Assembly (NCBI GenBank): GCA_947494035.1
Contig: CANLTN010000001.1
Location: 310,001 to 374,000, forward strand
DNA length: 64,000 nucleotides
Source: Pseudovibrio sp947494035
GTDB taxonomy: Bacteria; Pseudomonadota; Alphaproteobacteria; Rhizobiales; Stappiaceae
Direction: 5' to 3'
A model generated the notes under the pieces. It worked only from the letters and a program-made list of their open reading frames with translations, did no database searches and was not told the DNA's origin. Of this stretch, positions 9,652-18,449 are shown piece after piece (within the stretch, counting starts at the first letter, position 1; each line of letters begins with the position of its first letter). Made by a program: the position numbers and the translations under genes.

Positions 9652-9870
9652 GGGGTCTTCCCGGTCACACTCATTTAAGCGACTATAGCGAAACAATACC
9701 TAAGCTTTTGAATAAGCCAAGTGTTCTTTCTCTGTAGGCGGTAAAAACACGATCAAAAATCAAGCTTTGTCACTGCCAATTGGTTAATTTGGGGGGCAGA
9801 CACCTAATTTTCGGAAAATCTGCTTGCAATGCTAGTCCACTAAGATGCCAGAGAAAATGGAGTTACCGTG

Positions 9871-10182
9871 TTATTTCACGTTTTCCTCTGCTTCCATAAG
9901 GACTTCTTCGTGCGCAATTGCGCTTTCCATCAGATGTCGCCACATCATTTCATAAGTCTGCGGGTTCAGGCCGTGCTCGTCGGCATGAGCTTTGACGTTG
10001 CTCGCCACTTCCTCAACCCGGCTTTCGATACGGGCAGCCAGTCCAATTGGCTTTTTGATCTCGGCGGCGCGTGTGATGTAAGTCCAGCGCTCTGCGAATA
10101 ACGAGATCAGCTCGGCGTCCAGACGGTCGATTTCCGCACGGATTTGAGCCATGTTTTGACATTGACTTGCAGAGTTCTTCAT
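9871..10182 (-). CDS. AroQ-type chorismate mutase
   Basis: A compact all-helical chorismate mutase domain (chorismate to prephenate) of 93-103 residues. The conserved N-terminal helix IRAEIDRLDAELISLFAER carries the arginine of the active site, and the middle segment AAEIKKPIGLAARIESRVEEV holds the lysine and the second arginine expected for the AroQ fold. Both ATG 10182 and ATG 10152 are possible starts and neither has a strong ribosome site. The gene is isolated, without a prephenate dehydratase fusion. Confidence 0.88.
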   Translation of the reverse strand: MKNSASQCQNMAQIRAEIDRLDAELISLFAERWTYITRAAEIKKPIGLAARIESRVEEVASNVKAHADEHGLNPQTYEMMWRHLMESAIAHEEVLMEAEENVK

Positions 10183-11045
10183 TCGTTTTGGGGCTGCCTG
10201 TAGGAAACTATGATTGCTTGGAAAGTGCCACGTTTCGAATGGTCATACCCGAAATAAACGTCAGCTTGCAACCTGCTTATATTTTTGGATAAAAAAACCG
10301 TTCCGTTCATCAGGAGGTGGGGGGGAGCTGAGAACGGAACGGGATCTATTCGGCCATGGGGCCAGGTGGACTTTTCGTCTTTATTGGGCCACTGTTTGGT
10401 CGATTGCTCTGAAAACCGACAACCCAGTGATCTTAATTCTTGACGCGAGAACTAGGGGCATAGTTCTTCGCGCGCTGTTGGAAACCCAAAGCCGATTGCT
10501 GCAAGGACGGCGTAAAAGGGTTTCCAGATAGCCCTGCGGTTTCGGGCGGACCGCTAGGGCATTCCATAGTCTTGAAGCTGCCGGACCTTTATTTTTATTA
10601 TTGGCCTCGACGGTCTCCAAAACAATTTGTACAGCTGAGTTTGAGAGAATGGGAAACTCTCTCGCTCGCCATGTAATGTAATATACAGACGTTACTTGAA
10701 GATAAATAGAAATCAGAAATAGAAAATGTAGAAAAATCACTCGATCATAGGTAGTAATTGGTCTATTGAAAGTTGATTTACAAAAAGTTTGGCAATTTAC
10801 TATTGATTATTTGTTATGTTTATTATGATTAAAGTGAATTAATATTCATATTAATTAAAATTGAAAGTATGTAAACGCCAAAATGTGTGTGTTTTACTTT
10901 GTGTCTCGCGCGAGATCGGGCTGCTGCCGTTAAAAAAGGGGCAATCTGCCCCTTTACGACCTGTCCGTTTTAAGACCTGCAGAATTAATCATGCCCGGTT
11001 CGCCTTGCACAAATTACGAAGGGTCCCTTCGTCAATCTGCCCAGC
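10183..11045. other. 863-base stretch without a convincing gene
   Basis: Reading frames here lack protein-like composition and ribosome sites. The left half is GC-rich and structured, with a purine-rich block at 10311-10326 and a strong hairpin at 10531-10560. The right half (about 10670-10870) is very AT-rich, unlike its surroundings, and ends in an inverted repeat GGGGCA/TGCCCC at 10937-10953. A small RNA gene or a decayed insertion are both possible; I cannot decide. Confidence 0.5.
10531..10560. other. strong intergenic hairpin
   Basis: GCCCTGCGGT pairs with ACCGCTAGGGC (one bulged A) around a TTCGGGCGG loop. No T run follows directly, so it is not a typical terminator; it may be part of a structured RNA. 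Confidence 0.5.
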
Positions 11046-11750
11046 CTAAATTGAGCGCGTAATCCCACCATCAATGCGGATGTTTTGGCCCGTCATATAG
11101 CTGGAAGTATCTCCGGCAAGGAAGGCAATCAGATCTGCTACTTCCTCAGAGGTCCCGTAGCGGCCCATTGGAATGCGACCCCGACGTTCCTCTTTCTCTG
11201 GCAAACTATCAATGAAACCGGGAAGTACGTTGTTCATGCGGATGTTGGAAGAGGCATATTTGTCCGAAAACAACTTGGTAAAAGCAGCGAGGCCAGCGCG
11301 GAACACGCCGGAAGTGGGGAAAAGCGCCTCAGGCTCAAATACCGCATAGGTGGAAATGTTGACGAAGCTGCCTTTTCCTTGCGCTTCCATGATCGGCGTC
11401 ACAATGCGGGTAATACGCACCACGTTCAAAAGATAGTAGTCCATTCCTCGGACCCAATCATCATCGGTCAGCTCCAGAATTGGCCCCTTTGGCCCGTGGC
11501 CGGCACTGCTGATAACCGTATCGATGCGGCCCCACTTCTCCATTGCCACATCAACGAGGCGCTGAAGATCCGCAGTTTCAAGGTTGGAACCGGTAATACC
11601 AACACCGCCCAACTCTTCAGCAAGCGTTTCGCCTTTGCCAGAGGAGGAGAGGATAGCAACCTTGTACCCGTCCTCAGCAAGCTTCCGCGCGGCAGCTGCT
11701 CCCATGCCACTGCCACCGGCAACAATCAGCGCAACCTTCAAATCATTCAT
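11046..11750 (-). CDS. SDR-fold protein lacking the catalytic YxxxK
   Basis: A 234-residue short-chain dehydrogenase/reductase fold. The cofactor loop reads VAGGSGMGAAAA near residues 10-21, the SSAGHG element (cf. NNAG) is near 81-86, and NNVLPG and the C-terminal TGQNIRIDGG are conserved. At the catalytic site, where the family has Y-x-x-x-K followed by A-A-L, this protein has S-G-V-F-R then A-G-L, so both tyrosine and lysine are replaced. AGGAGG sits six bases before the ATG, so it should be well translated. It may be a non-classical SDR with another chemistry or a binding protein. Divergent from the acetyltransferase gene. Confidence 0.8.
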   Translation of the reverse strand: MNDLKVALIVAGGSGMGAAAARKLAEDGYKVAILSSSGKGETLAEELGGVGITGSNLETADLQRLVDVAMEKWGRIDTVISSAGHGPKGPILELTDDDWVRGMDYYLLNVVRITRIVTPIMEAQGKGSFVNISTYAVFEPEALFPTSGVFRAGLAAFTKLFSDKYASSNIRMNNVLPGFIDSLPEKEERRGRIPMGRYGTSEEVADLIAFLAGDTSSYMTGQNIRIDGGITRSI

Positions 11751-12029
11751 GAAATCCTCCTGAAACTACTCAAATGCATTCCATATTCTGGTCATCACGA
11801 AAGCAAATGACAATTTGTCATCATCTTGATACAGACTATGCCAGCCCAAAACCTATGCTCCACCCACTCCATTAGGAGATACGACATACTTGAAACTGTA
11901 AACCTGCAGAAAATACTTTTCTTTTAAATGGTTGAAAGTAACAATGGGCAAACTTATCGTCAGTTGGCGAGCTTTGATTTTTAGTCATTTGATTACAGTT
12001 GTTTTATGCATTGATGAGAGGAAAGTCTG

Positions 12030-13232
12030 TTGCAGGCAGATGAGGTCAAACCGAACAAACACGCCTCTATCCGGCAGCGCCTGACAACAAAAGCCCCTCT
12101 AAACCTCTCAGTATGCGTGCTGCGAACACGCTCAGACCTTACTGAACATAAAGATCAATGGAAACAGCTGGAGCAGTCCTCCAAGAGCAATGCAGTTTTC
12201 CAAAGCTTCGCATGGACCATGGCCATGCTGGAAAATTTAGAAGCAGATCAAGGCATCCGGATTTTCGCAGTGTTCGACCAGCAGAAGCTGATCGCCGCCA
12301 TGCCTTTGCGTATTGAAAACCTAGGGGTCTTGAGAGTGCTGACGGGTTTAGCAGAGCCCTTCCAGCAATACTCCGAGATGCTGCTCAGTCCGGACTATAA
12401 CCCTTCCGCCATTCTGGAGCTTCTAAAGCCGCACCTGCATGAAACAGGAGCGGACATTATCCACTTGCGCCAGATCAGAGAAGCCAGTGCCCTCTATGAC
12501 TATGCCAATGAACAGTTTTCGGCAGTGGGCGACGCGGATGGTGCCCCATATCTCGACCTGACCCAGTGGGCCAGCTTTGAGGACTATCTGAAGTCCATCT
12601 CATCACGCACGCGCAAAACCATCCGTAATCAGCGAAACCGCTTGCACAAGTCAGCAGGTCTGTCCCATCGCATTATCCGTCAGCAAGACCCGGAGCTTGA
12701 GAGCCTACTTCTGCAGAGCCTGAAAGGTCGTGAAAACTGGGTTGAGGCCATGGGCTATTCTTCCCGCGCTTTGGAAGGAGAGGGCTTCCAGCAGTTCCTC
12801 TTCGCTTTGTGCAAGGAAGCGGGGAGCGGGTGTGAACTCGTCGCCTTTGAGCTGAAACACGGCGATGTACCAATCTCCACCGAATGGGGCTTTCTCTTCA
12901 AGGACTGCTATTTCGCTTATATGGCTGATTGGAATCCTGACTATGAGCAATCCAGCCCCGGCAAACTGCACCAGATGGACGTCATTGAGGCCTGTTTTGC
13001 TCTGGGGATTGAAAAGATCGACTTCCTCAAACCTGCTTCACGCTACAAGATGACCTGGACCTCAGACGTTGCCAGTGTCCTTGATGCGGTGAACCCGCTG
13101 TCGATTAAAGGACACCTCTACGCGCGAGTCTGGCTCAAACACCTGCGGCCTCTCGCCAAACGCACCGTACTGGCCCTACCCAAGAGCCTAAGAGCAAATC
13201 TGATGGCCACAGTCAAAAGGACTAGCGGCTAG
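12030..13232 (+). CDS. FemAB/CelD-like GNAT acetyltransferase
   Basis: A 400-residue protein of the Acetyltransf_6 (BioF2/CelD-like, COG5653) type. A first divergent GNAT half (residues 1-170) is followed by the signature segment SSRTRKTIRNQRNRL near 190-205 and the second half with FAYMADWNPDYEQSSPGKL (about 295-313). Family members are associated with exopolysaccharide or cellulose-related modification, but no polysaccharide genes are adjacent, so the substrate is unknown. The start is TTG, chosen because GAGAGGAAAG lies six bases upstream and no in-frame ATG occurs before the conserved part. Convergent with rpsA. Confidence 0.78.
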   Translation: MQADEVKPNKHASIRQRLTTKAPLNLSVCVLRTRSDLTEHKDQWKQLEQSSKSNAVFQSFAWTMAMLENLEADQGIRIFAVFDQQKLIAAMPLRIENLGVLRVLTGLAEPFQQYSEMLLSPDYNPSAILELLKPHLHETGADIIHLRQIREASALYDYANEQFSAVGDADGAPYLDLTQWASFEDYLKSISSRTRKTIRNQRNRLHKSAGLSHRIIRQQDPELESLLLQSLKGRENWVEAMGYSSRALEGEGFQQFLFALCKEAGSGCELVAFELKHGDVPISTEWGFLFKDCYFAYMADWNPDYEQSSPGKLHQMDVIEACFALGIEKIDFLKPASRYKMTWTSDVASVLDAVNPLSIKGHLYARVWLKHLRPLAKRTVLALPKSLRANLMATVKRTSG

Positions 13233-13304
13233 AGCGAGCCTCCATGTCAATCTAGGTCTCTTTGCCAACTTATGCTTTTGAGCAATCCGTTACCGTTCAT
13301 CGAC

Positions 13305-13335
13305 ACGAAAAAAGCCCGGTCAATGACCGGGCTTT
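13305..13335 (-). terminator. rho-independent terminator of rpsA
   Basis: AAAGCCCGGTCA pairs with TGACCGGGCTTT; on the minus strand a run of six Ts follows, 26 bases past the rpsA stop. It may also stop the convergent acetyltransferase transcript. Confidence 0.9.
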
Positions 13336-13361
13336 CTCATGGAACCTATTGCTAGATTCTA

Positions 13362-15053
13362 TTAGTCGTCGGACTGCTTCTTCATAGCTGCAGCGAGGAT
13401 GTCGCCGAGAGAAGAGGAAGCATCGGAAGAACCGTACTGTGCAACCGCTTCTTTTTCTTCAGCGATTTCCAGTGCCTTGATGGATACACCAACGCGGCGG
13501 GTCTTCTTGTCGAACTGAGTGATACGAGCTTCGATCACGTCACCAACGTTGAAGCGGGAAGGATCCTGCTCACTACGCTCACGGGACAGGTCAGCGCGAC
13601 GGATGAATGCAGAGAGGTCGCCGTCTACGAGTTTAACGTCGAGACCACCGTCTTTGATTTCAGTCACTTCACACTTAACGATTGCGCCCTTGCGAACGTC
13701 ACCAGCGGATTCGAATGGATCAGCGTCGAGCTGTTTGATGCCGAGAGAGATACGCTCTTTCTCAACGTCAACGTCAAGAACAACAGCTTTAACAACGTCG
13801 CCCTTTTTGTACTCTTCGATGACCTGCTCGCCCGGACGGTTCCAGTCCAGATCGGACAGGTGAACCATGCCGTCAACATCGCCTTCAAGACCGATGAACA
13901 GACCGAATTCAGTCTTGTTCTTAACTTCACCTTCTACGGTGGCGTTAATTGGGTACTGCTGTGCGAATGCATCCCATGGGTTCTGCAGAGTCTGCTTGAG
14001 GCCCAGGGAGATACGGCGTTTGGAAGCGTCCACTTCAAGGATAACCACTTCAACTTCCTGAGAAGTAGAAACGATCTTGCCTGGGTGTACGTTCTTCTTG
14101 GTCCAAGACATTTCGGAGACGTGGATCAGACCTTCGATGCCTGGCTCCAGTTCTACGAATGCACCGTAGTCGGTGATGTTGGTTACACGGCCGGTGAACT
14201 TGGAATCCAGTGGGTATTTGGCTTCGATGCCATCCCATGGATCGGTTTCCAGCTGCTTCATGCCGAGGCTGATGCGGTGTGTTTCCTGGTTCACACGAAC
14301 GATCTGCACCTTCACGGTCTGACCGATTGTCAGAACTTCGCTTGGGTGGTTGATACGACGCCATGCAATGTCGGTAACGTGCAGGAGGCCATCAATGCCG
14401 CCAAGGTCAACGAATGCACCGTAGTCGGTGATGTTCTTAACAACACCCTCAACTGTCTGACCTTCTTCAAGGCTCAGAACCAGTTCAGAACGCTGTTCTG
14501 CGCGTGTTTCTTCCAGAACGGTACGACGGGAAACAACGATGTTACCACGGCGCTTGTCCATCTTCAGGATCTGGAAAGGCTGTGGAGTGTGCATCAGAGG
14601 TGTCACGTCACGTACTGGACGGATGTCTACCTGAGAGCGTGGCAGGAATGCTACTGCGCCATCCAGATCAACGGTGAAGCCACCTTTAACCTGATTGAAG
14701 ATCTGACCAGTAACTTTTTCACCAGCTTCGAAAGCAACTTCCAGGCGAACCCAGCTTTCTTCGCGGCGTGCTTTGTCGCGGGACAGAACAGCTTCACCCA
14801 TCGCGTTTTCAACACGCTCAAGGTAAACTTCTACTTCGTCACCAACGGACATGTCACCGTCGCGGCCTTTAGCGCCGAATTCCTTCAAAGGAACGCGACC
14901 TTCAACCTTCAGACCTACGTCAATAACAGCAAGGTCTTTTTCGATAGCAACAACGGTGCCTTTTACAACGGTGCCTTCGTAAAGGTCGGAAGTCGCAAAA
15001 GATTCTTCCAACAGAGCTGCAAAATCTTCAGCAGCAAAGTTTTGATTTTCCAT
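13362..15053 (-). CDS. rpsA: 30S ribosomal protein bS1
   Basis: A 563-residue ribosomal protein S1 with six tandem S1 (OB-fold) domains covering about residues 30-540. Repeats of the type ITDYGAFVDLGGIDGLLHVTD and ITDYGAFVELEPGIEGLIHVSE are plain to see. It binds mRNA leaders and helps recruit them to the 30S subunit. ATG 15053 is preceded by AGGAGA at good spacing; a longer upstream in-frame extension lacks one. Its place behind cmk is classical, but a terminator separates the two, so rpsA probably has its own promoter. Confidence 0.97.
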   Translation of the reverse strand: MENQNFAAEDFAALLEESFATSDLYEGTVVKGTVVAIEKDLAVIDVGLKVEGRVPLKEFGAKGRDGDMSVGDEVEVYLERVENAMGEAVLSRDKARREESWVRLEVAFEAGEKVTGQIFNQVKGGFTVDLDGAVAFLPRSQVDIRPVRDVTPLMHTPQPFQILKMDKRRGNIVVSRRTVLEETRAEQRSELVLSLEEGQTVEGVVKNITDYGAFVDLGGIDGLLHVTDIAWRRINHPSEVLTIGQTVKVQIVRVNQETHRISLGMKQLETDPWDGIEAKYPLDSKFTGRVTNITDYGAFVELEPGIEGLIHVSEMSWTKKNVHPGKIVSTSQEVEVVILEVDASKRRISLGLKQTLQNPWDAFAQQYPINATVEGEVKNKTEFGLFIGLEGDVDGMVHLSDLDWNRPGEQVIEEYKKGDVVKAVVLDVDVEKERISLGIKQLDADPFESAGDVRKGAIVKCEVTEIKDGGLDVKLVDGDLSAFIRRADLSRERSEQDPSRFNVGDVIEARITQFDKKTRRVGVSIKALEIAEEKEAVAQYGSSDASSSLGDILAAAMKKQSDD

Positions 15054-15141
15054 GAAATCTCCTGGTGCCATAAGAATGGCGCTCGCCGGCGGGTTTGTGT
15101 GAACACTAAAGGACAAGAGCTTCCGGTTCTCAACTCGCGTT

Positions 15142-15168
15142 GAAAAACAACCACTTACAAGTAAGTGG
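15142..15168 (-). terminator. terminator between cmk and rpsA
   Basis: On the minus strand CCACTTAC pairs with GTAAGTGG over a two-base (effectively four-base) loop and is followed by TTGTTTTT. It would end the aroA-cmk transcript just before the rpsA leader, or act as an attenuator. Confidence 0.7.
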
Positions 15169-15250
15169 GCCGGCGAAAGCGGTCACACTTGTCCAAATTT
15201 GGTATCGTAACAGTCGCTGGAAACGACAAACGCGGGCTCCGAAAAGGCTG

Positions 15251-15886
15251 TTATGAAACAGCCGAATTCTGGGCGCGCTCGATGATATCCACAGCCGCAC
15301 GAAATGCGGAGTGTATATCCATTTCTGTCGTATCAAGCAAGTGGGCATTTTTCGCGGGCTTAAGGGGAGAGTCTTTACGGGTGCTATCCCGTTCATCCCG
15401 ACGCTCCAGATCGACTAAAATTTCATCGAAATTGGCAGGAATCCCCTTACTGTTCAGCTCGTCCGTCCGGCGCTTTGCACGGGCCGCCGGAGAGGCTGTC
15501 ACAAACAGTTTTGCCGTCGCATCCGGGCACACAACAGTACCGATATCACGGCCATCCAGAACGGCGCCCGGCTCTTTCTCTGCAAACGCACGTTGAAGGC
15601 GCACTAGCTCTTCACGAAGACCGGATAGAACGGCAATACGAGAGGCAACCTCTCCAATCTCGTGAGAGGAGAGCAGGTTGCGGTCCAGATTGCTCAAATC
15701 AAGGTTCTGCGCAACAGAAATGGCAACCTCTTCATCGCCAAGCGGCAGGCCGCGCGCAAGCAGCGCAGCGGCGACAGCACGGTACGTCAAACCGGTATCC
15801 AGATGGCGAAGTCCAAAATGTTCAGCGATCTGTCGTGCAAGCGTTCCCTTGCCAGATGCCGCTGGTCCATCCAGCGCAATAATCAT
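15251..15886 (-). CDS. cmk: cytidylate kinase
   Basis: A 211-residue (d)CMP kinase converting CMP and dCMP to diphosphates. The P-loop GPAASGKGT is at residues 7-15, and the conserved LDGRDIGTVV segment lies near residue 110 with the lid arginines AKRRTDEL near 140. It overlaps aroA by four bases (ATGA), which means translational coupling in the aroA-cmk(-rpsA) arrangement typical of proteobacteria. Confidence 0.96.
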   Translation of the reverse strand: MIIALDGPAASGKGTLARQIAEHFGLRHLDTGLTYRAVAAALLARGLPLGDEEVAISVAQNLDLSNLDRNLLSSHEIGEVASRIAVLSGLREELVRLQRAFAEKEPGAVLDGRDIGTVVCPDATAKLFVTASPAARAKRRTDELNSKGIPANFDEILVDLERRDERDSTRKDSPLKPAKNAHLLDTTEMDIHSAFRAAVDIIERAQNSAVS

Positions 15887-17244
15887 GCAGCTTCCTCATT
15901 TTTATTTTCAAACTTGCCGCCCAAATCTCCAAACATGGAGAGGAAGGTCGGAAAGCTTGTTGCGATTGGTGCTGCATCATCAACTTGAACCGGCTTGTGT
16001 GCAGCGAGACCCAAAATAAGGAAGCTCATTGCAATTCTGTGATCCAGGTGTGTGGTAACAGTACCACCGCCAATATTGTTAGCTCCACCAGTAACAGTCA
16101 GACTGTCCTGCTTTTCGACACACGGAATGCCGTTTGCTTCCAGACCACGCGCAACAGCCGCCAGACGGTCAGACTCCTTAACGCGCAGTTCCTCAAGACC
16201 AAGCATGACAGTGTCACCTTGAGCAAAGGCCGCAGCAACAGACAGAATTGGATATTCATCGATCATGGAAGGCGCACGATCCGCAGGAACCGTAATACCT
16301 TTCAGTCTGGAATATCTGGCGCGGATGTCGCCAATCTTCTCTCCGCCGCTTTCCCGTTCATTAGAGATTGTAATATCAGCGCCCATTTCAAGCAAACTAG
16401 TAATAAGTCCAGTACGTTGCTCGTTCAAAAGAATGCCTTCAACAGTGATATCAGAACCTGGAGTGATGAGGGCAGCAACAATCGGGAAGGCTGCTGAAGA
16501 CGGGTCACCCGGAACAATGATGTCCTGAGCTTGTAGCTTCGGCTGACCCTGCAACGTGATTACACGCTCGCCGTTTTCGTTCACTTCCACTGTCAGGTCT
16601 GCACCAAACCCAACCAGCATCTTTTCTGTGTGATCGCGTGTCGCAACTGGCTCAATCACGGTTGTGGTGCCAGCGGTATTCAGACCAGCAAGCAATACAG
16701 CTGATTTTACCTGAGCAGATGCCATAGGCACACGATAGGTGATCGGAATTGGAGTATCACTGCCGCGGATAGAAGCTGGCAGTCGATCACCGTTGCGGGC
16801 AACAACCTGAACTCCCATTTCGCGCAGAGGATTGAGGACCCGGCCCATCGGGCGCCCGGACAATGAGGCGTCGCCGGTCATGGTGACAGCAATCGGATGG
16901 CTCGCAAAGATGCCCATTGCCAGACGTACGCCAGTGCCTGCATTTCCAAAGTCGATTGGAGCTTCCGGCTCCAGCAGGCCGCCCAGTCCAACACCATCAA
17001 CTGTCCAGCTGCCGTCTTCCTGCCGCACACACTTGGCACCAACGGCGTTCATTGCGTTTGCTGTGCCAATCACATCTTCTGATTCGAGCAGACCGGTGAT
17101 GGTTGTTTTGCCAAGTGCAAGAGCGCCAAACATCAAAGAGCGATGGGAGATAGACTTGTCACCTGGAACTTTAATATGGCCATTAAGCGGTGAGCCGCTG
17201 TGAGCGGTCACAATTTGCGGTGACGAATTGTGGGACATGTTCAT
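15883..17244 (-). CDS. aroA: EPSP synthase (3-phosphoshikimate 1-carboxyvinyltransferase)
   Basis: The sixth shikimate-pathway enzyme, joining PEP to shikimate 3-phosphate. About 453 residues; GDKSISHRS, SAQVKSA, RPMGR and RDHTEKML are all visible and mark the class II type usual in alphaproteobacteria. Two details depart from the well-known CP4 enzyme: FGNAGTG has glycine where CP4 has alanine, and the late motif reads NEQRTG instead of NPTRTG. ATG 17244 or 17238 are both possible starts. The gene is divergent from the TIGR02300 gene and coupled to cmk. Confidence 0.95.
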   Translation of the reverse strand: MNMSHNSSPQIVTAHSGSPLNGHIKVPGDKSISHRSLMFGALALGKTTITGLLESEDVIGTANAMNAVGAKCVRQEDGSWTVDGVGLGGLLEPEAPIDFGNAGTGVRLAMGIFASHPIAVTMTGDASLSGRPMGRVLNPLREMGVQVVARNGDRLPASIRGSDTPIPITYRVPMASAQVKSAVLLAGLNTAGTTTVIEPVATRDHTEKMLVGFGADLTVEVNENGERVITLQGQPKLQAQDIIVPGDPSSAAFPIVAALITPGSDITVEGILLNEQRTGLITSLLEMGADITISNERESGGEKIGDIRARYSRLKGITVPADRAPSMIDEYPILSVAAAFAQGDTVMLGLEELRVKESDRLAAVARGLEANGIPCVEKQDSLTVTGGANNIGGGTVTTHLDHRIAMSFLILGLAAHKPVQVDDAAPIATSFPTFLSMFGDLGGKFENKNEEAA

Positions 17245-17443
17245 TTCCGGGGTTGCGAGACTTAAAAAACTAGTTCCTCCTAGCACGGAAGAAACACACA
17301 GTCACCCTAGGGCGCATTGCACTATTGCGAAATTTCAGCAGTGAATGTACGACTTCGGGTAGATTCAGAAGATTTATCTTTGACATGATGGCCAACCTGA
17401 GGCTAAGGGGGCCGTCAACGAGATGCAAATAAAGGTGAGAACC

Positions 17444-17821
17444 GTGGCAAGACCGGAACTCGGAACCAAGCGCCTGTGCGTGGCCTGTGGTGCTAAATAC
17501 TATGATCTGAACCGTGACCCAATCATCTGCCCTAAGTGTGGCGACATGTTTGATCCGGGCAAACAGGCAAAAACCGCCAAGGCGGTAAAAGCTGTTCAGA
17601 AAGAAGAAGCTGAAGTAGTGCCAGCAAAAGAAGAGATCGAAACCGTATCTCTTGAAGAAGCTGACGCTGAAGTTGTTAGTGAAGATATTCCAGATATCGA
17701 CGACGACGGTATCGAAGCTGATATTGACACTGATGATGGCGACGTCTTCCTTGATGATGAAGAAGACGAAGACGCTGTCGTACCAGGCATCGTCGTAAAT
17801 CGCGATGACGAAGAAATCTAG
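17444..17821 (+). CDS. TIGR02300 family zinc-ribbon-like protein
   Basis: A 125-residue alphaproteobacterial protein of unknown function. It begins with the family hallmark ARPELGTKR, has YYDLNRDP near residue 20, and two CxxC knuckles (CVAC and CPKC) that suggest zinc binding. The second half is strongly acidic (many D and E), ending in DDEEI. The start is GTG, inferred from the family N terminus and an AAGGTGAGA site six bases before it. It lies back-to-back with aroA, the usual location in this class. Confidence 0.88.
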   Translation: MARPELGTKRLCVACGAKYYDLNRDPIICPKCGDMFDPGKQAKTAKAVKAVQKEEAEVVPAKEEIETVSLEEADAEVVSEDIPDIDDDGIEADIDTDDGDVFLDDEEDEDAVVPGIVVNRDDEEI

Positions 17822-17874
17822 AATTTCCACAGCCTGTGAAACAGCGGGCTGATATGCGAGTATTCGCTTGAAAT

Positions 17875-17906
17875 ATGGAGGCGGTCCATCTATGTTCCGC
17901 CTCCAT
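17875..17906 (+). terminator. hairpin after the TIGR02300 gene
   Basis: ATGGAGGCGG pairs perfectly with CCGCCTCCAT across a 12-base loop. No T run follows, so termination is only probable. Confidence 0.5.
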
Positions 17907-17953
17907 CAGCACTAAAAACTTACCTGAAGTTTCAGTGCTTAAAGAAGAAATGT

Positions 17954-18029
17954 GGGGCCTTAGCTCAGCTGGGAGAGCGCTTCGCTGGCAGCGAAGAGGT
18001 CAGGAGTTCGATCCTCCTAGGCTCCACCA
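17954..18029 (+). tRNA. tRNA-Ala (GGC)
   Basis: A complete 76-base cloverleaf with encoded CCA. The acceptor GGGGCCT pairs with AGGCTCC, and the anticodon arm CTTCG-CTGGCAG-CGAAG gives anticodon GGC. The T arm contains TTCGATC. Confidence 0.97.
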
Positions 18030-18090
18030 TTCTTTCTTTGGATTTAGCGGCATGTGTTTTCCCAAAACACAACGTAAGCTGAAATGGTAT

Positions 18091-18166
18091 GGGGCCTTAG
18101 CTCAGCTGGGAGAGCGCTTCGCTGGCAGCGAAGAGGTCAGGAGTTCGATCCTCCTAGGCTCCACCA
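18091..18166 (+). tRNA. tRNA-Ala (GGC), second identical copy
   Basis: Identical over all 76 bases to the copy at 17954, with CCA encoded, 61 bases downstream. Some flanking bases before the copies are also alike, which fits a recent tandem duplication. Confidence 0.97.
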
Positions 18167-18449
18167 AATTCACTTCCTCTTAAGTACCTCCCATTTTCTT
18201 CGACATCACGCTCCCTTCTCGATACTTTCCAAAATCGCGAGACTATCCCTGCTGGTATTAGCTTTGGCTATCCACACACAGTACAGTCTCCTGCATAAAT
18301 GCCATTCCAAACAGTCCGAGCCTGACGATTGATTACCCCTGCTAACCACAGCAGGTTGTGCAATGATGGAACTGGAATTCTCATGCATTGATAGGCAAGG
18401 ATATTGCTCTACATTTGGCAGGACTGGTTCTTTTGAGGAAAAGTCGTCG

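Noticed and set aside
10311..10326. purine-rich block TCAGGAGGTGGGGGGG-like resembling a ribosome-binding site
   Set aside because: No start codon with a sensible frame follows at usual spacing.
10214..10531. 105-codon frame on the plus strand in the 10.2-11.0 kb gap
   Set aside because: Composition (many Arg, Trp, Gly) is not protein-like and there is no ribosome site at the start.
13860..15143. 427-codon plus-strand frame opposite rpsA
   Set aside because: It is the complement of rpsA; the translated product is Phe/Asn/Cys-rich and shows no domain, while the minus strand encodes clear S1 repeats.
17954..18166. tRNA-Ala pair as ends (att sites) of an inserted element
   Set aside because: Only 61 bases lie between the copies, too little for an element, and both copies are complete.
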